A stretch of DNA of 61,035 nucleotides from Pseudomonadota bacterium (GTDB lineage Bacteria > Pseudomonadota > Alphaproteobacteria > Reyranellales > Reyranellaceae). The notes under the pieces were generated by a model that did not search any database, was not told where the DNA came from, and worked only from the letters and a program-made list of their open reading frames with translations. Position numbers and translations under genes: made by a program. Location: positions 1 through 61,035 of the forward strand of contig JAFEBU010000028.1 of assembly GCA_018242505.1 (NCBI GenBank), given 5' to 3'. Below are positions 8,683 to 17,432 of the stretch, one piece after another (the first letter of the stretch is position 1; every line of letters begins with the position of its first letter).

Positions 8683-9240
8683 ATGCCCTTCAAGTCTCTC
8701 GACGACGCTCTCCGTCCTGACCCGCGTTTCGCCTCTCTGGTTGTCTTCGAGGACGGCGCTGTGCGCCCTTTGGCACTCGCCGATCATCATAGCAAGATTG
8801 CGGCTATCGGACTGTCTAACGCTGCGCCTGCCGTGGTGCGGGCGGCATTTGATCGTGCCCGCAATACGATGCTCTACGCCTTCTTTGACTACGATCTACT
8901 TGTGGTGGGGGAGGTGCAGGCCTTTGGTGCTTTCGAGTTGGCGCTAAAGCAGCGACTGGATAGCCCGAACGGGTTGTCGCGCGGTACGCTACGAAATCTG
9001 GTCGATAGAGCCAGGAAGGCGGGCATCCTTCCGGCGTTGGTTCCGGGCGCATCCACAATGGACGACCAAATCGAGCCGTTGATTCATCTACGCAATAACT
9101 TGGTTCACGGAACTTCCGACATACACCCGCCCGCCATGGCGCTCGACATATTGTCCGCATGCGGCGCGTGGGTTGATCACCTCTATCCCCTTAGCCCTGG
9201 CGGAGGCTTGCGCGGCGTTGCCGGTGCTACAGCGGAGTGA
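8683..9240 (+). CDS. HEPN-like protein (predicted RNase fold)
   Basis: 185 aa, mostly helical. It carries an R-x4-H motif, Arg137-Asn-Asn-Leu-Val-His142 (LRNNLVHG), typical of HEPN domains, and an upstream acidic helix (AFGAFELALKQRL, Glu85) at the place where many HEPN families have a conserved Glu. HEPN proteins are commonly metal-independent RNases in toxin, abortive-infection and CRISPR-associated systems. It starts 9 bp after the HNH gene stop and has no strong ribosome site of its own, which fits translational coupling. Third member of the 6258-9240 cassette. The HEPN call rests on motif and helical content only. Confidence 0.6.
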   Translation: MPFKSLDDALRPDPRFASLVVFEDGAVRPLALADHHSKIAAIGLSNAAPAVVRAAFDRARNTMLYAFFDYDLLVVGEVQAFGAFELALKQRLDSPNGLSRGTLRNLVDRARKAGILPALVPGASTMDDQIEPLIHLRNNLVHGTSDIHPPAMALDILSACGAWVDHLYPLSPGGGLRGVAGATAE

Positions 9241-9309
9241 AACAGAGGCGCTGTCGATCGAGACGAAATACGCGCGATTTATCTATGTTTTTTGATCGGC
9301 GTTTCTCAT

Positions 9310-9543
9310 TCAGTCGTCGTCTTCGATCAACGGGCCCGCAGCCGAGGACGGCACCCCGCCCTTCAGCCAAGCGTCGGCCAAACTCGATTGCAACCTCATG
9401 ACTGTGTACTTGGTCCCGCCGCAGTTGCCACAGGCGATAGTGCGTTGACTGAGCCACGTCTGAATTTCGTGGTCGAACTGAAATGGCCCGGGCGGCGTCA
9501 CCAGAGCACGATGGCCGCATGACTTGCATTGAACGCCAACCAT
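9310..9543 (-). CDS. Small zinc-ribbon protein
   Basis: 77 aa. Two CxxC pairs (CKSCGH near residue 5 and CGNCGG near residue 33) are about 28 residues apart, giving a rubredoxin-like zinc ribbon; the acidic C-terminus ends DDD. The start at 9543 is supported by a very strong ribosome site (GGGGAGGG four bases upstream on the minus strand). An upstream in-frame ATG at 9642 is less likely. Convergent with the HEPN gene and 100 bp before the Dyp remnant. Function unknown; perhaps a nucleic-acid or protein-binding accessory. Confidence 0.6.
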   Translation of the reverse strand: MVGVQCKSCGHRALVTPPGPFQFDHEIQTWLSQRTIACGNCGGTKYTVMRLQSSLADAWLKGGVPSSAAGPLIEDDD

Positions 9544-9643
9544 ATTTCCCTCCCCGGTTTGCCTTCGAAACATGGTGTCCATTCCGTCTTGGGGAAGTGG
9601 CTGCGCAAAGGCATTTTTAGAGTGCGCGCGACTAGACGCCACG

Positions 9644-10135
9644 ATGATCGGGCCCGAAGACCCTGCCTTCGCCGGCGGCAGCTATGTGATCACGCAGAAA
9701 TATCTCCACGATCTGGGCAAATGGAAGGCGATTCCGGTTGAGCAGGAGGAGAAGATCGTCGGACGCCAGAAGCTCTCCGACATCGAGTTGATCGAAGCGG
9801 CCAAGCCGAGCTTCGCGCACAATGTTCTCACCAATATCGAGCAAAACGGCAAGCAGCTCCAGATTCTGCACGACAACATGCCGTTCGGCGAGATCGGCAA
9901 GGGCGAGTTCGGCACCTACTTTATCGGCTATGCCCGCTCGCCAAGCCGGATAGAGCGGATGCTCGACAACATGTTCGTCGGCCAGCCGCCGGGCAACTAC
10001 GATCGTTTGCTCGATGTGAGCCAGGCTGTGACCGGCTCGCTGTACTTCGTTCCGTCGGCTGACTTCCTGGACGCTGTCACGCCGGAGTCGCCAAACGCCG
10101 CCAAATCTACGATTTCTCGCAATCCGCTACGCTGA
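9644..10135 (+). pseudogene. C-terminal fragment of Dyp-type peroxidase
   Basis: The frame encodes DPAFAGGSYVITQKYLHDL, KWKAIPVEQEEKIVGR, GEFGTYFIGYARSPSRIERMLDNMFVG, NYDRLLD and SLYFVPSADFLD, in the order of the second half of dye-decolourising haem peroxidases, including the His in KPSFAHNVL at the place of the proximal haem ligand. The first ~140 residues, with the GxxDG motif, are missing. The similarity starts abruptly at the ATG at 9644, with no family sequence upstream, and the last ~15 residues look foreign. Intact family members have about 300 residues. Confidence 0.8.
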
Positions 10136-10579
10136 ACCACAATGGGCGACATTCGTTTTAATGAAAGGCGTGAAGTTTGACGGCCGTCGGCGTTCACATC
10201 AGAGAGCCCGCTCAATCTGCTTGGAGTGAGGGGACGACGGGTCGACCCATAGGCTATGGCGGTGACAATACGACACCTTTAAGGAAGCGGAGATTGCGTG
10301 CCGGCTGGATGGCCAAAGACATGCGATGGCAGGCCTATATGAACCGCTCCACCTTCTCAGGAGTCGGAGCCTCCGACAAACCCGGCGCGGTTCAGACCTC
10401 TACTCGCCCGTCGGCCATTCTAAGCCGCGCATGCGTGCGCCCCGGAGGATAGTGGGGATTGCACTGCATGCCGGAACCCATTGCATGCACAACCTACGTG
10501 AGTATGTTGTCTCCTCCTCGGTTCGCTTTGCCACTGCGGAAGGCGTTTGGCGGCATCCGACCTCAACCCGAGAGCAGCA
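10136..10579. other. Gene-free stretch upstream of the helicase gene
   Basis: About 440 bp without a recognisable gene. A short perfect dyad (GTCGGAGCCTCCGAC, around 10366-10380) and several GCATGC/TGCATG elements around 10430-10490 are visible. No transposase or tRNA. It presumably carries the helicase promoter. Confidence 0.4.
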
Positions 10580-13174
10580 ATGGCCTTTAAGAAGCCGACC
10601 GTGCCAACCACTGTTCCTGAGAGCCCGGACCGCCTGTTCCGCGATTTGCCACGTCGCAAGCTTCCCAGTTTGTTTGACCATCAGGGACAGATGCTGCGGA
10701 CCTATGTCGCCAAGGCTCTGGATGTGCCTGATGTCGCTCTGCAGCTACCGACGGGAAGCGGCAAGACGTTGGTCGGCCTTCTTCTCGCCGAGTGGCGGCG
10801 ACGGAAAAAGCAGGAGAAGGTCGTTTATCTGTGCCCCACCCGCCAGCTGGTGAACCAAGTCGTGGAGGAGGCATCTTCCAAATACGGTCTGGCCGTGGAG
10901 GGCTTCACAGGCAAGGTCAAGCATTACACGCCGGAGGCCAAGGCCGCGTATCACAACGCCGACCGCATCGCGGTTACGACCTACAACAGCCTCTTCAATA
11001 CCAATCCTTTCTTTGCCGATCCCGACATCGTCATCGTGGACGATGCTCATGCCTCCGAAAACTATATCGCCAGCCAGTGGACGCTGAGTATCAGCCGGTT
11101 CGTGGATGAAGACAAAGTGCTCTTCAAGGCTGTGGCCAGCGTGCTCAAGGGCGCGTTGAACACGACCAACTATAGGCGCCTGACCGGGAAGTGGGAATCG
11201 ATTGACGATGCTACGTGGGTGGACAAGGTCCCCACGGCACAACTTGCGAAGATTATCGATGAGTTGCATGCGGCGATGGCGGAAAACATCGGCGACGACA
11301 GCGATCATCGCTATGCCTGGCGCATGATCGGCGATCACCTCGGAGCCTGCCAGCTTTACGTTTCTTCGTCGGAAGTACTGATCCGTCCTCTGATTCCTCC
11401 GACGTGGACCCATGGGCCGTTCGCGAATGCAACGCAGCGCATTTTCATGTCGGCGACGCTGGGCGGTGGCGGCGATCTCGAACGCCTGACCGGGCGCCCG
11501 CGCATCAAGCGACTTCCGATTCCCGAAGGATGGGACAGGCAGGGCATCGGCCGGCGGTTCTTCATCTTTCCCGAGAAGTCGCTGAAGGAGGATGAAGTCG
11601 CCGACCTTCGCCGCGCGCTTATGCGCAAAGCAAAACGCAGTCTGGTGCTCATCCCGAGCAACGATGGCGCCGAAGCCCTGACGAAGGATATCAAGGAGAA
11701 TCTCAAATATCCTGTCTATTCAGGGAACGATCTAGAGAGCCGCAAGGCCGACTTCGTTTCAAAATCGCCGGCCGTTGCGGTCGTCGCGAACCGTTACGAC
11801 GGCATCGACTTGCCTGACGACGATTGCCGGCTGCTGTTCATTGAGGGGTTGCCCCGGGCAGCCAATCTGCAGGAGCGGTTCCTGATGAACCGTATGGGGG
11901 CCAATCTTCTTTTCAACGAGCGCGTCCAGACCAGGGTGCTCCAGGCGGTGGGCCGCTGCACCAGAGGCCTGAATGACTATTCCGCCGTGGTGGTGACGGG
12001 TGAGGATCTGCCTGCGTATCTGACTGATCGGAAGCGCCGCAGCTATTTTCATCCGGAGCTTCAGGCGGAGCTGGAATTCGGGATAGAGCAGTCCACCAAA
12101 GTCGAGGCCGACGCGCTTCTGGAAAACTTCAAAATTTTCTTGGAGCATGACGACGAATGGGAAGAGGCCAACCAGGGTATCCTCGACGCCCGCGACAGGG
12201 CAGACCAAGCAGAGTTCCCTGCCATGACACAGCTTGCGGCGGCCGTCACGCACGAGATCGAGTGGCAGAAAGCGCTTTGGGATGGTGATTACACTAGAGC
12301 CTTCGACGCAGCTCGCGACGTTCTTGGAAAGCTCGACGATCCGGGACTGCGCGGATATCGTGCCCTCTGGCACTACCTTGCGGGAAGCGCGGCAGACCTT
12401 GCCTCCGCCGACGGAGAGAAGGGGCTGGAAAAGTCTGCCCGCGATCAGTTCAAGAGGGCAAAAGAGGCGTCGAACGGTATCACCTGGCTGATCTCGCTGG
12501 CACGTGGAAGCGCTGAGGCTCCAACGCCAGCCGAGCGCAAGCAGAGCATTGTCATGCAGCAGGTCGAGCGGCTGGAGGCATACCTTCACAAGCTGGGCAC
12601 CTTGCACAATCGAAGCTTCGCGGCTCGCGAGCGCAAGATACGGGAAGGGCTGGAAGACCCCGTCTGCTTTGAGACAGCCCAAGTCGTTCTTGGAGAACAT
12701 CTCGGTTTTGAAGCTGGCAAGAAGGAGGACGATGCTTCTCCTGATCCGTGGTGGCGGGTCGGTGATCTAGTTCTGGTCTTTGAAGACCATGCGAACGCAG
12801 GATCCAATGCGACGATCGACGCGACCAAGGCGCGGCAGGCAACGTCGCATCCTGACTGGGTGCGCGAACATGTGCCGGGGACGGCGACGGCAAACATCCA
12901 GTCGGTGCTGGTCACTCCAGCGACGAAGGCCAAAAAAGGCGCAATTCCGCATCTTGGACGCGTCGCGTTTTGGAGCCTGAAAGACTTCAAGGATTGGGCG
13001 GATGGGGCGCTGGACACGGTTCGGGAGCTGCGCCGCCAGTTCGGAGAGCCGGGTGACCTGGACTGGCGGGCCAAAGCCGCAGCGGCGCTGGAAAAGGCCG
13101 GCGCCGATGCTCCGGGTCTTTATGACCGCTTGGCACGGCAGCCGGCGCGGGATCACTTGAAGGAAGTTGCCTGA
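10580..13174 (+). CDS. Superfamily 2 helicase (DEAD/DEAH-like), defence-island type
   Basis: 864 aa from ATG 10580 (a TTG at 10547 is also in frame; the ATG precedes the first family-like residues). Motif I is PTGSGKT at 57-63, motif II is VDDAH at 153-157 (a DEAH variant), motif III is SAT at 291-293, and motif VI is QAVGRCTRG at 455-463, so the ATPase core looks complete. The C-terminal ~380 residues are helical and TPR-like (DYTRAFDAARDVLGKL). No nuclease domain precedes the helicase, so it is not a typical HsdR. It lies alone on its strand, with a pseudogene fragment between it and the hsdS operon. Precise system unknown; the neighbourhood suggests phage defence. Confidence 0.75.
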   Translation: MAFKKPTVPTTVPESPDRLFRDLPRRKLPSLFDHQGQMLRTYVAKALDVPDVALQLPTGSGKTLVGLLLAEWRRRKKQEKVVYLCPTRQLVNQVVEEASSKYGLAVEGFTGKVKHYTPEAKAAYHNADRIAVTTYNSLFNTNPFFADPDIVIVDDAHASENYIASQWTLSISRFVDEDKVLFKAVASVLKGALNTTNYRRLTGKWESIDDATWVDKVPTAQLAKIIDELHAAMAENIGDDSDHRYAWRMIGDHLGACQLYVSSSEVLIRPLIPPTWTHGPFANATQRIFMSATLGGGGDLERLTGRPRIKRLPIPEGWDRQGIGRRFFIFPEKSLKEDEVADLRRALMRKAKRSLVLIPSNDGAEALTKDIKENLKYPVYSGNDLESRKADFVSKSPAVAVVANRYDGIDLPDDDCRLLFIEGLPRAANLQERFLMNRMGANLLFNERVQTRVLQAVGRCTRGLNDYSAVVVTGEDLPAYLTDRKRRSYFHPELQAELEFGIEQSTKVEADALLENFKIFLEHDDEWEEANQGILDARDRADQAEFPAMTQLAAAVTHEIEWQKALWDGDYTRAFDAARDVLGKLDDPGLRGYRALWHYLAGSAADLASADGEKGLEKSARDQFKRAKEASNGITWLISLARGSAEAPTPAERKQSIVMQQVERLEAYLHKLGTLHNRSFAARERKIREGLEDPVCFETAQVVLGEHLGFEAGKKEDDASPDPWWRVGDLVLVFEDHANAGSNATIDATKARQATSHPDWVREHVPGTATANIQSVLVTPATKAKKGAIPHLGRVAFWSLKDFKDWADGALDTVRELRRQFGEPGDLDWRAKAAAALEKAGADAPGLYDRLARQPARDHLKEVA

Positions 13175-13222
13175 ACGCAGGCCGGTCCTGATTTTGCCCC
13201 GTCGCTCCAGCTTCGAGGCGAT

Positions 13223-13999
13223 TCAGCGCTGGCCCTCGACTCGCAGCATTCTAACCTTGTGCTCGCGCAGATCGGCCGCGATGCGCTCAAGTAGGCGGGC
13301 AGCGTTCGGTTGCACGCTCGACCTGTCGAAATCGAACAGGACCTCGGCTGGCAGGTTGATAACGATCTCTTTGTCCCTTTTGAGGACGTTTACTTGGCTG
13401 AGCCCCATGGCGGCGCAGACGATCGCAAGCGAAAGCGGCACCAGACGGCCCTGCAGGACGCGGTGGGCTTCCCACCGCAGCCAAAGACCGCCACCATATT
13501 GCTTGGGGTCCTCTTCGCAACGGATGGTCAGGCCGTTCCAGCAGATGAGGTACATCACGGCGCCAACCACGCCCACGCCTACGCCGGAGATATAGAATGT
13601 GCGAGGAGGTCTGCGGACACCGATGCAGCCCGTCCAGATCAGCACGTCAACCACCGCCTCGATGGTTTCCGGCACATGAACCTTCGCGGCGATAACGTCC
13701 CGCAAAGCTGAAAGCGACGTTTCCTTTCCCAGGCGGGAGAGGTCGAACAGCAGTTCCTCCGCGTCAGGGATAACATCGACAAGCTCGCGGTCGAAATCCT
13801 CAAGGACCTGCCAGCCCAGTTCCTCAAGGGCCATTGTGTAATCGGATTCCTCGATTTTTGACCGGCCGAGCGTGACGGCGTGGCGTTGGGCCGCCGCGCT
13901 CTGGGTCGGTAAGTGACTGCGCTGCGAGGCAAAAGGGGGCTTGGTCCCTACTGCTTCCAGCCATTGCCTCGGTCCTAATCTCGCGGCAATGTACGGCCG
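13223..13999 (-). pseudogene. Chimeric fragment: C-terminus of a P-loop ATPase joined to a membrane/OmpA-like piece
   Basis: An open frame runs from just after a stop at 14000-14002 to the stop at 13223. The usable ATG (13834) lies in the middle of coding-looking sequence, since the codons upstream (GRSKIEESDYTMALEELGW) read on without a break. That part resembles the winged-helix tail of large defence P-loop ATPases, ending in LIWTGCIGVR. After RTFYISG the sequence changes to two hydrophobic segments and then an OmpA-like start (INLPAEVLFDFDRSSVQPNAARLLERIA), which breaks off at VEG, just before the expected GHTD. I read this as two truncated genes fused in frame. Convergent with the helicase. 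Confidence 0.5.
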
Positions 14000-14086
14000 C
14001 TAGACGGCCGGGGGTCGGGGCACCACCAGCTGGTGCCTTGGGACCTACCTCGGATCGAGCGGCCGGAGATTTATGGATAGGACGCG

Positions 14087-15802
14087 GTGTCGGAGACGAA
14101 TGCGGCGGTACCAGATGGCTGGGCGATCACGACCGTTGCCCGCGTGGGCGCCGTGCGGCTCGGTCGCCAGCGCTCGCCCGACCGCATTACCGGCAAGTTC
14201 GCTACCAAGTACATCCGGGCTGCGAATATCACAGCCGCAGGGCTAGACCTCAGTGACGTGCTTGAGATGGACTTCTCGCCGACTGAGCGAGAGACGTTCC
14301 GCCTTCTACCCGGCGACGTCCTGCTTGCGGAAGCGTCTGGCAGTGCCGACCAAGTCGGGCGGGCCGCCATCTGGCAAGGCGAAATCCCCACTTGTTGCTT
14401 TCAAAACACGATCATCAGGGTACGGCCGCACGCTGTACTTGCGGAGTATGCGTTAATCGTTTTCCGTTACATGGCTGAAAGCGGAGCATTTGCGGAGGCC
14501 GCCCGAGGCGTTGGTATCCAGCATCTCGGCGCCAGCCGGTTAGCCGGGATGCCATTTCCTCTGCCCCCGATGGCCGAGCAACAACGCATTGTCGACGAAG
14601 TAGGACGTCGCCTGACGGAACTTGCCGCAGCGAGGGAGGCACTCGAATCGGCGTTGACGCGCACAATTGAGCAGGATCGCTTGATCCTCGAAGCGGCAGT
14701 TACGGGTACTCTCGTCGAGCCCGAGGCAACGCTATCCGTCCGCGAGGGGCGCCCGTTTGAACCCGCGACGGCGCTTCTTTCCCGTGTGCAGGCCGATCAG
14801 GATCGCTCGCTGTTCTCGAACATCGATCAAGACAGTCTCGAGATCACGGCGCCTCCTGGATGGGCCTTCTCTTACGTGGGAGAGGTGGGAGAAGTCCGCC
14901 TCGGACGGCAGCGCGCTCCGAAATTTGAGCGCGGGGAGAATCCAACACCTTATCTCCGCGCGGCTAACATCACTGCCGATGGCCTCAATCTTACTGATGT
15001 TCTGCAGATGGACTTCACGGCCGACGAGCGTCGCGTGTACGAGCTGCAGGTCGGCGACATTGTGATGACTGAGGCGTCTGGCTCCTCGGCCCATGTCGGC
15101 AGGTCCGCGCTATGGCAGGGCGAAATCGCCGGTTGCTGCTTCCAGAACACGGTCATTCGATTCCGCCCTCGAGCGTCTTCTCCCGATTATGCTTTTCTCG
15201 TGTTCCGCCATATGGCGGGAAGCGGCATTTTCGCTGGCGCGGCGCGTGGCGTGGGCATTCAGCATCTTGGTGCATCGCGCTTGGCGAGCTTGGAGTTTCC
15301 CCTGCCACCGTCCGCAGAGCAGGATCGCATAGTTGAGGAAGCGAAAGCCCGTCTCGATGCTTCGCATGATCAACGTGGGGTCGTGCAGGCCTCGCTGGCG
15401 CGCCTTGTGGACATGCAACGAGAGCTCTCGGCGGCTGCAGTTGCTGGAAGGCTCGTTCCGCAACGTCACGGCGATGAGCCAGCGGAGAAGTTGCTTGAGC
15501 GGCTCGGGCCGCCGCCCGAGCTATCGCGTCCCCTACTGACGGCAAAGGAGAATGTCGTGACCAAGTCTCCACGACGGGTTAGGCAGAAGCCGCAGTCCGT
15601 ACGGACCTTGTCGGAAGTGCTCGCGGAAGCAAACCGTCCGCTTTCCATGCCGGAATTGTTTGTTGCTGCAGACTATGATCGAGACTCGGCCAGTGATGTC
15701 GAGCAGTTCTACATACAATTGCGCAACGAACTTGGAAGGACGATCGAGGCTGCTGACGATGCGCCGGAGAATGCGCAGGTGGAGCTGAGGAATGCGTCTT
15801 GA
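14087..15802 (+). CDS. hsdS: HsdS, type I restriction-modification specificity subunit with twin TRDs
   Basis: 571 aa from a GTG with AGGA five bases upstream. Two target-recognition domains (about residues 1-185 and 245-420) are clearly homologous to each other. Both contain VRLGRQR, RAANITA, GVGIQHLGASRLA and a FPLPP..EQ.RIV end, each followed by a helical spacer, as in HsdS. The subunit reads a bipartite DNA site and guides HsdM. An extra ~100-residue tail (LSEVLAEANRPLSMPELF...) follows the second spacer. The stop overlaps the start of the ATPase gene by 11 bp. Nearly identical half-site domains predict a (near-)palindromic target. Confidence 0.9.
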   Translation: MSETNAAVPDGWAITTVARVGAVRLGRQRSPDRITGKFATKYIRAANITAAGLDLSDVLEMDFSPTERETFRLLPGDVLLAEASGSADQVGRAAIWQGEIPTCCFQNTIIRVRPHAVLAEYALIVFRYMAESGAFAEAARGVGIQHLGASRLAGMPFPLPPMAEQQRIVDEVGRRLTELAAAREALESALTRTIEQDRLILEAAVTGTLVEPEATLSVREGRPFEPATALLSRVQADQDRSLFSNIDQDSLEITAPPGWAFSYVGEVGEVRLGRQRAPKFERGENPTPYLRAANITADGLNLTDVLQMDFTADERRVYELQVGDIVMTEASGSSAHVGRSALWQGEIAGCCFQNTVIRFRPRASSPDYAFLVFRHMAGSGIFAGAARGVGIQHLGASRLASLEFPLPPSAEQDRIVEEAKARLDASHDQRGVVQASLARLVDMQRELSAAAVAGRLVPQRHGDEPAEKLLERLGPPPELSRPLLTAKENVVTKSPRRVRQKPQSVRTLSEVLAEANRPLSMPELFVAADYDRDSASDVEQFYIQLRNELGRTIEAADDAPENAQVELRNAS

Positions 15803-17432
15803 TGCAGTCACTATCGGCGCGTGGAAGAACCTAAAAGACTTCAGCGTCGATTTTGACGAGGGTTCTCCTTATACCGTGCTGGTGGGGGAGAATGGAGCCG
15901 GCAAGTCCAATCTAATTGAGGCACTGACATTAATCTTCCGCAACCTGGATCTCGATCTACCAGCGCCATTCGCGTATGAACTCAAATATACTTGCCGTGG
16001 ACATGGCATTCGAGTGGTCGCTGAAGCTGATCGAGTTCCTACCTTCGCGATCCTTGATGCGGCGGCAAAAGTCTACCGCGACATTGCTAAACGGCGTTTT
16101 ATGGAGGCGGATAACGCTGGCAAGCCGTTGTTTCGGCCGGCTTTCGTCTTCGGTTACTACTCTGGTCCAAGTGATAGGCTGGCCAGCCTCTACGAGGAGC
16201 ACCGACGGCGCTACTATCGACAGATCATTAAGCCACAGGCCAGCCGCGGTGCGACGCCCTTGGACTCCAATGCGCTTCGACGCCTCTTCTACGCTCAGAC
16301 ACTCCATGGCCAGTTTGCGTTGCTTGCCTTCTTCATGAACTCGGAAAATGGCGCTGGCGAAGACGACCGCCAGTTTCTACGAGATCATCTTCAGATAGAT
16401 GGTCTGGACAGTGTCCTCTTTGCTCTCAAGAAGCCCCCCTGGTCGACCACGGGCAAGAAGGGTGGCGATCCCCGCTTCTGGAAGGCCGACGGTGAAGTCC
16501 GAGACTTTCTTGACCGCCTCTACGCTGCATCGCTCCTGCCGATGCGCATGGATCGGCGCATTCCGATCGATCTAACCAAAGACCCACTGGTCGAGTCACT
16601 TTATCTGTTTCTGCCCGGATCGGATGCGTTGGCCAAAGTATACCACTCGTATGGCACGCAGTATGCATTCTTCACGGCGCTTGAGAGCACCTACATTTCG
16701 AAAGTACTTGCCGAGGTACGTACTCGTGTTCGGATGACCGACGAAGTCGGAGGCGGTGCCGTCACGTATCGAGACTTGAGCGAAGGTGAACAGCAACTTC
16801 TTCTTGTACTGGGACTGTTGAAATTCACCGCGGAAGACGAAGCTCTCTTTCTCTTGGATGAACCGGACACCCACCTTAACCCCGCTTGGAGCACACAGTA
16901 TCTCGAATTCCTCGATCGTTTCATCCAGCTGAAACAGCGTGGAGACACGTGTCACATCATCATGACGTCACACGATCCTTTGGTGTTTTCGCGACTGCGG
17001 CGAAACGAGGTTCAGATATTTCTTCGGGACAAGGCGGGACGGGTTAGCGCCAAGCCGCCCGCGCAGGATCCGCGGGGAATGGGCATTGAGGCCATTTTGT
17101 CGAGTGATCTATTTCGCCTCCGATCAGGGGGGCTTGATTTGCCAACCCAGCGCGATCTCGATACGCAACGCAGTCTCTCCATGAAGGAAGGGCCGCTAAC
17201 GGAGAATGAGCGTGAAGAACTGCGTGAGGTTACCGAGCGGTTGGACAGCTTGGGGTTCTGGCGATCATCACAAAATAAACTCTTTGAGCTGTTTTTGCAG
17301 AAGTGGACTGAGCACGAGCGGCCGGAATGGCGGGGGGCGGTAGAACTCACACCCGAACAACTGAAGGACCGTGAGAAGCTCGCCGCCGACATCGTTGCAG
17401 AACTCGCAACTAAGGCGGTCGACAGCAACTGA
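15792..17432 (+). CDS. SMC/ABC-type ATPase, Septu PtuA-like
   Basis: 546 aa. Walker A is GENGAGKS at 32-39, the ABC signature is LSEGEQQ at 329-335, Walker B is LFLLDEPD at 352-359, and the switch His is in TSHDP at 392-396. The insert between Walker A and the signature (~290 aa) is helical, as in PtuA, RloC-type and other OLD-like defence ATPases; there is no zinc hook and no Toprim domain. The next gene is an HNH nuclease of the kind paired with PtuA, so a PtuA role (ATP-binding sensor controlling the nuclease) is the best reading. ATG 15792 lies inside the hsdS end behind GAGCTGAGGA. The stop shares TGATG with the HNH gene. Confidence 0.8.
   Translation: MRLDAVTIGAWKNLKDFSVDFDEGSPYTVLVGENGAGKSNLIEALTLIFRNLDLDLPAPFAYELKYTCRGHGIRVVAEADRVPTFAILDAAAKVYRDIAKRRFMEADNAGKPLFRPAFVFGYYSGPSDRLASLYEEHRRRYYRQIIKPQASRGATPLDSNALRRLFYAQTLHGQFALLAFFMNSENGAGEDDRQFLRDHLQIDGLDSVLFALKKPPWSTTGKKGGDPRFWKADGEVRDFLDRLYAASLLPMRMDRRIPIDLTKDPLVESLYLFLPGSDALAKVYHSYGTQYAFFTALESTYISKVLAEVRTRVRMTDEVGGGAVTYRDLSEGEQQLLLVLGLLKFTAEDEALFLLDEPDTHLNPAWSTQYLEFLDRFIQLKQRGDTCHIIMTSHDPLVFSRLRRNEVQIFLRDKAGRVSAKPPAQDPRGMGIEAILSSDLFRLRSGGLDLPTQRDLDTQRSLSMKEGPLTENEREELREVTERLDSLGFWRSSQNKLFELFLQKWTEHERPEWRGAVELTPEQLKDREKLAADIVAELATKAVDSN

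Noticed and set aside
10580..13174. Helicase as the missing HsdR of the hsd operon
   Set aside because: No N-terminal PD-(D/E)xK nuclease domain, helicase motifs start at residue 57, and the gene is separated from hsdS by a pseudogene on the other strand.
13223..13999. Intact Zorya ZorB
   Set aside because: Only a partial OmpA start is present, joined to an ATPase tail; no ZorA, ZorC or ZorD is recognisable next to it.
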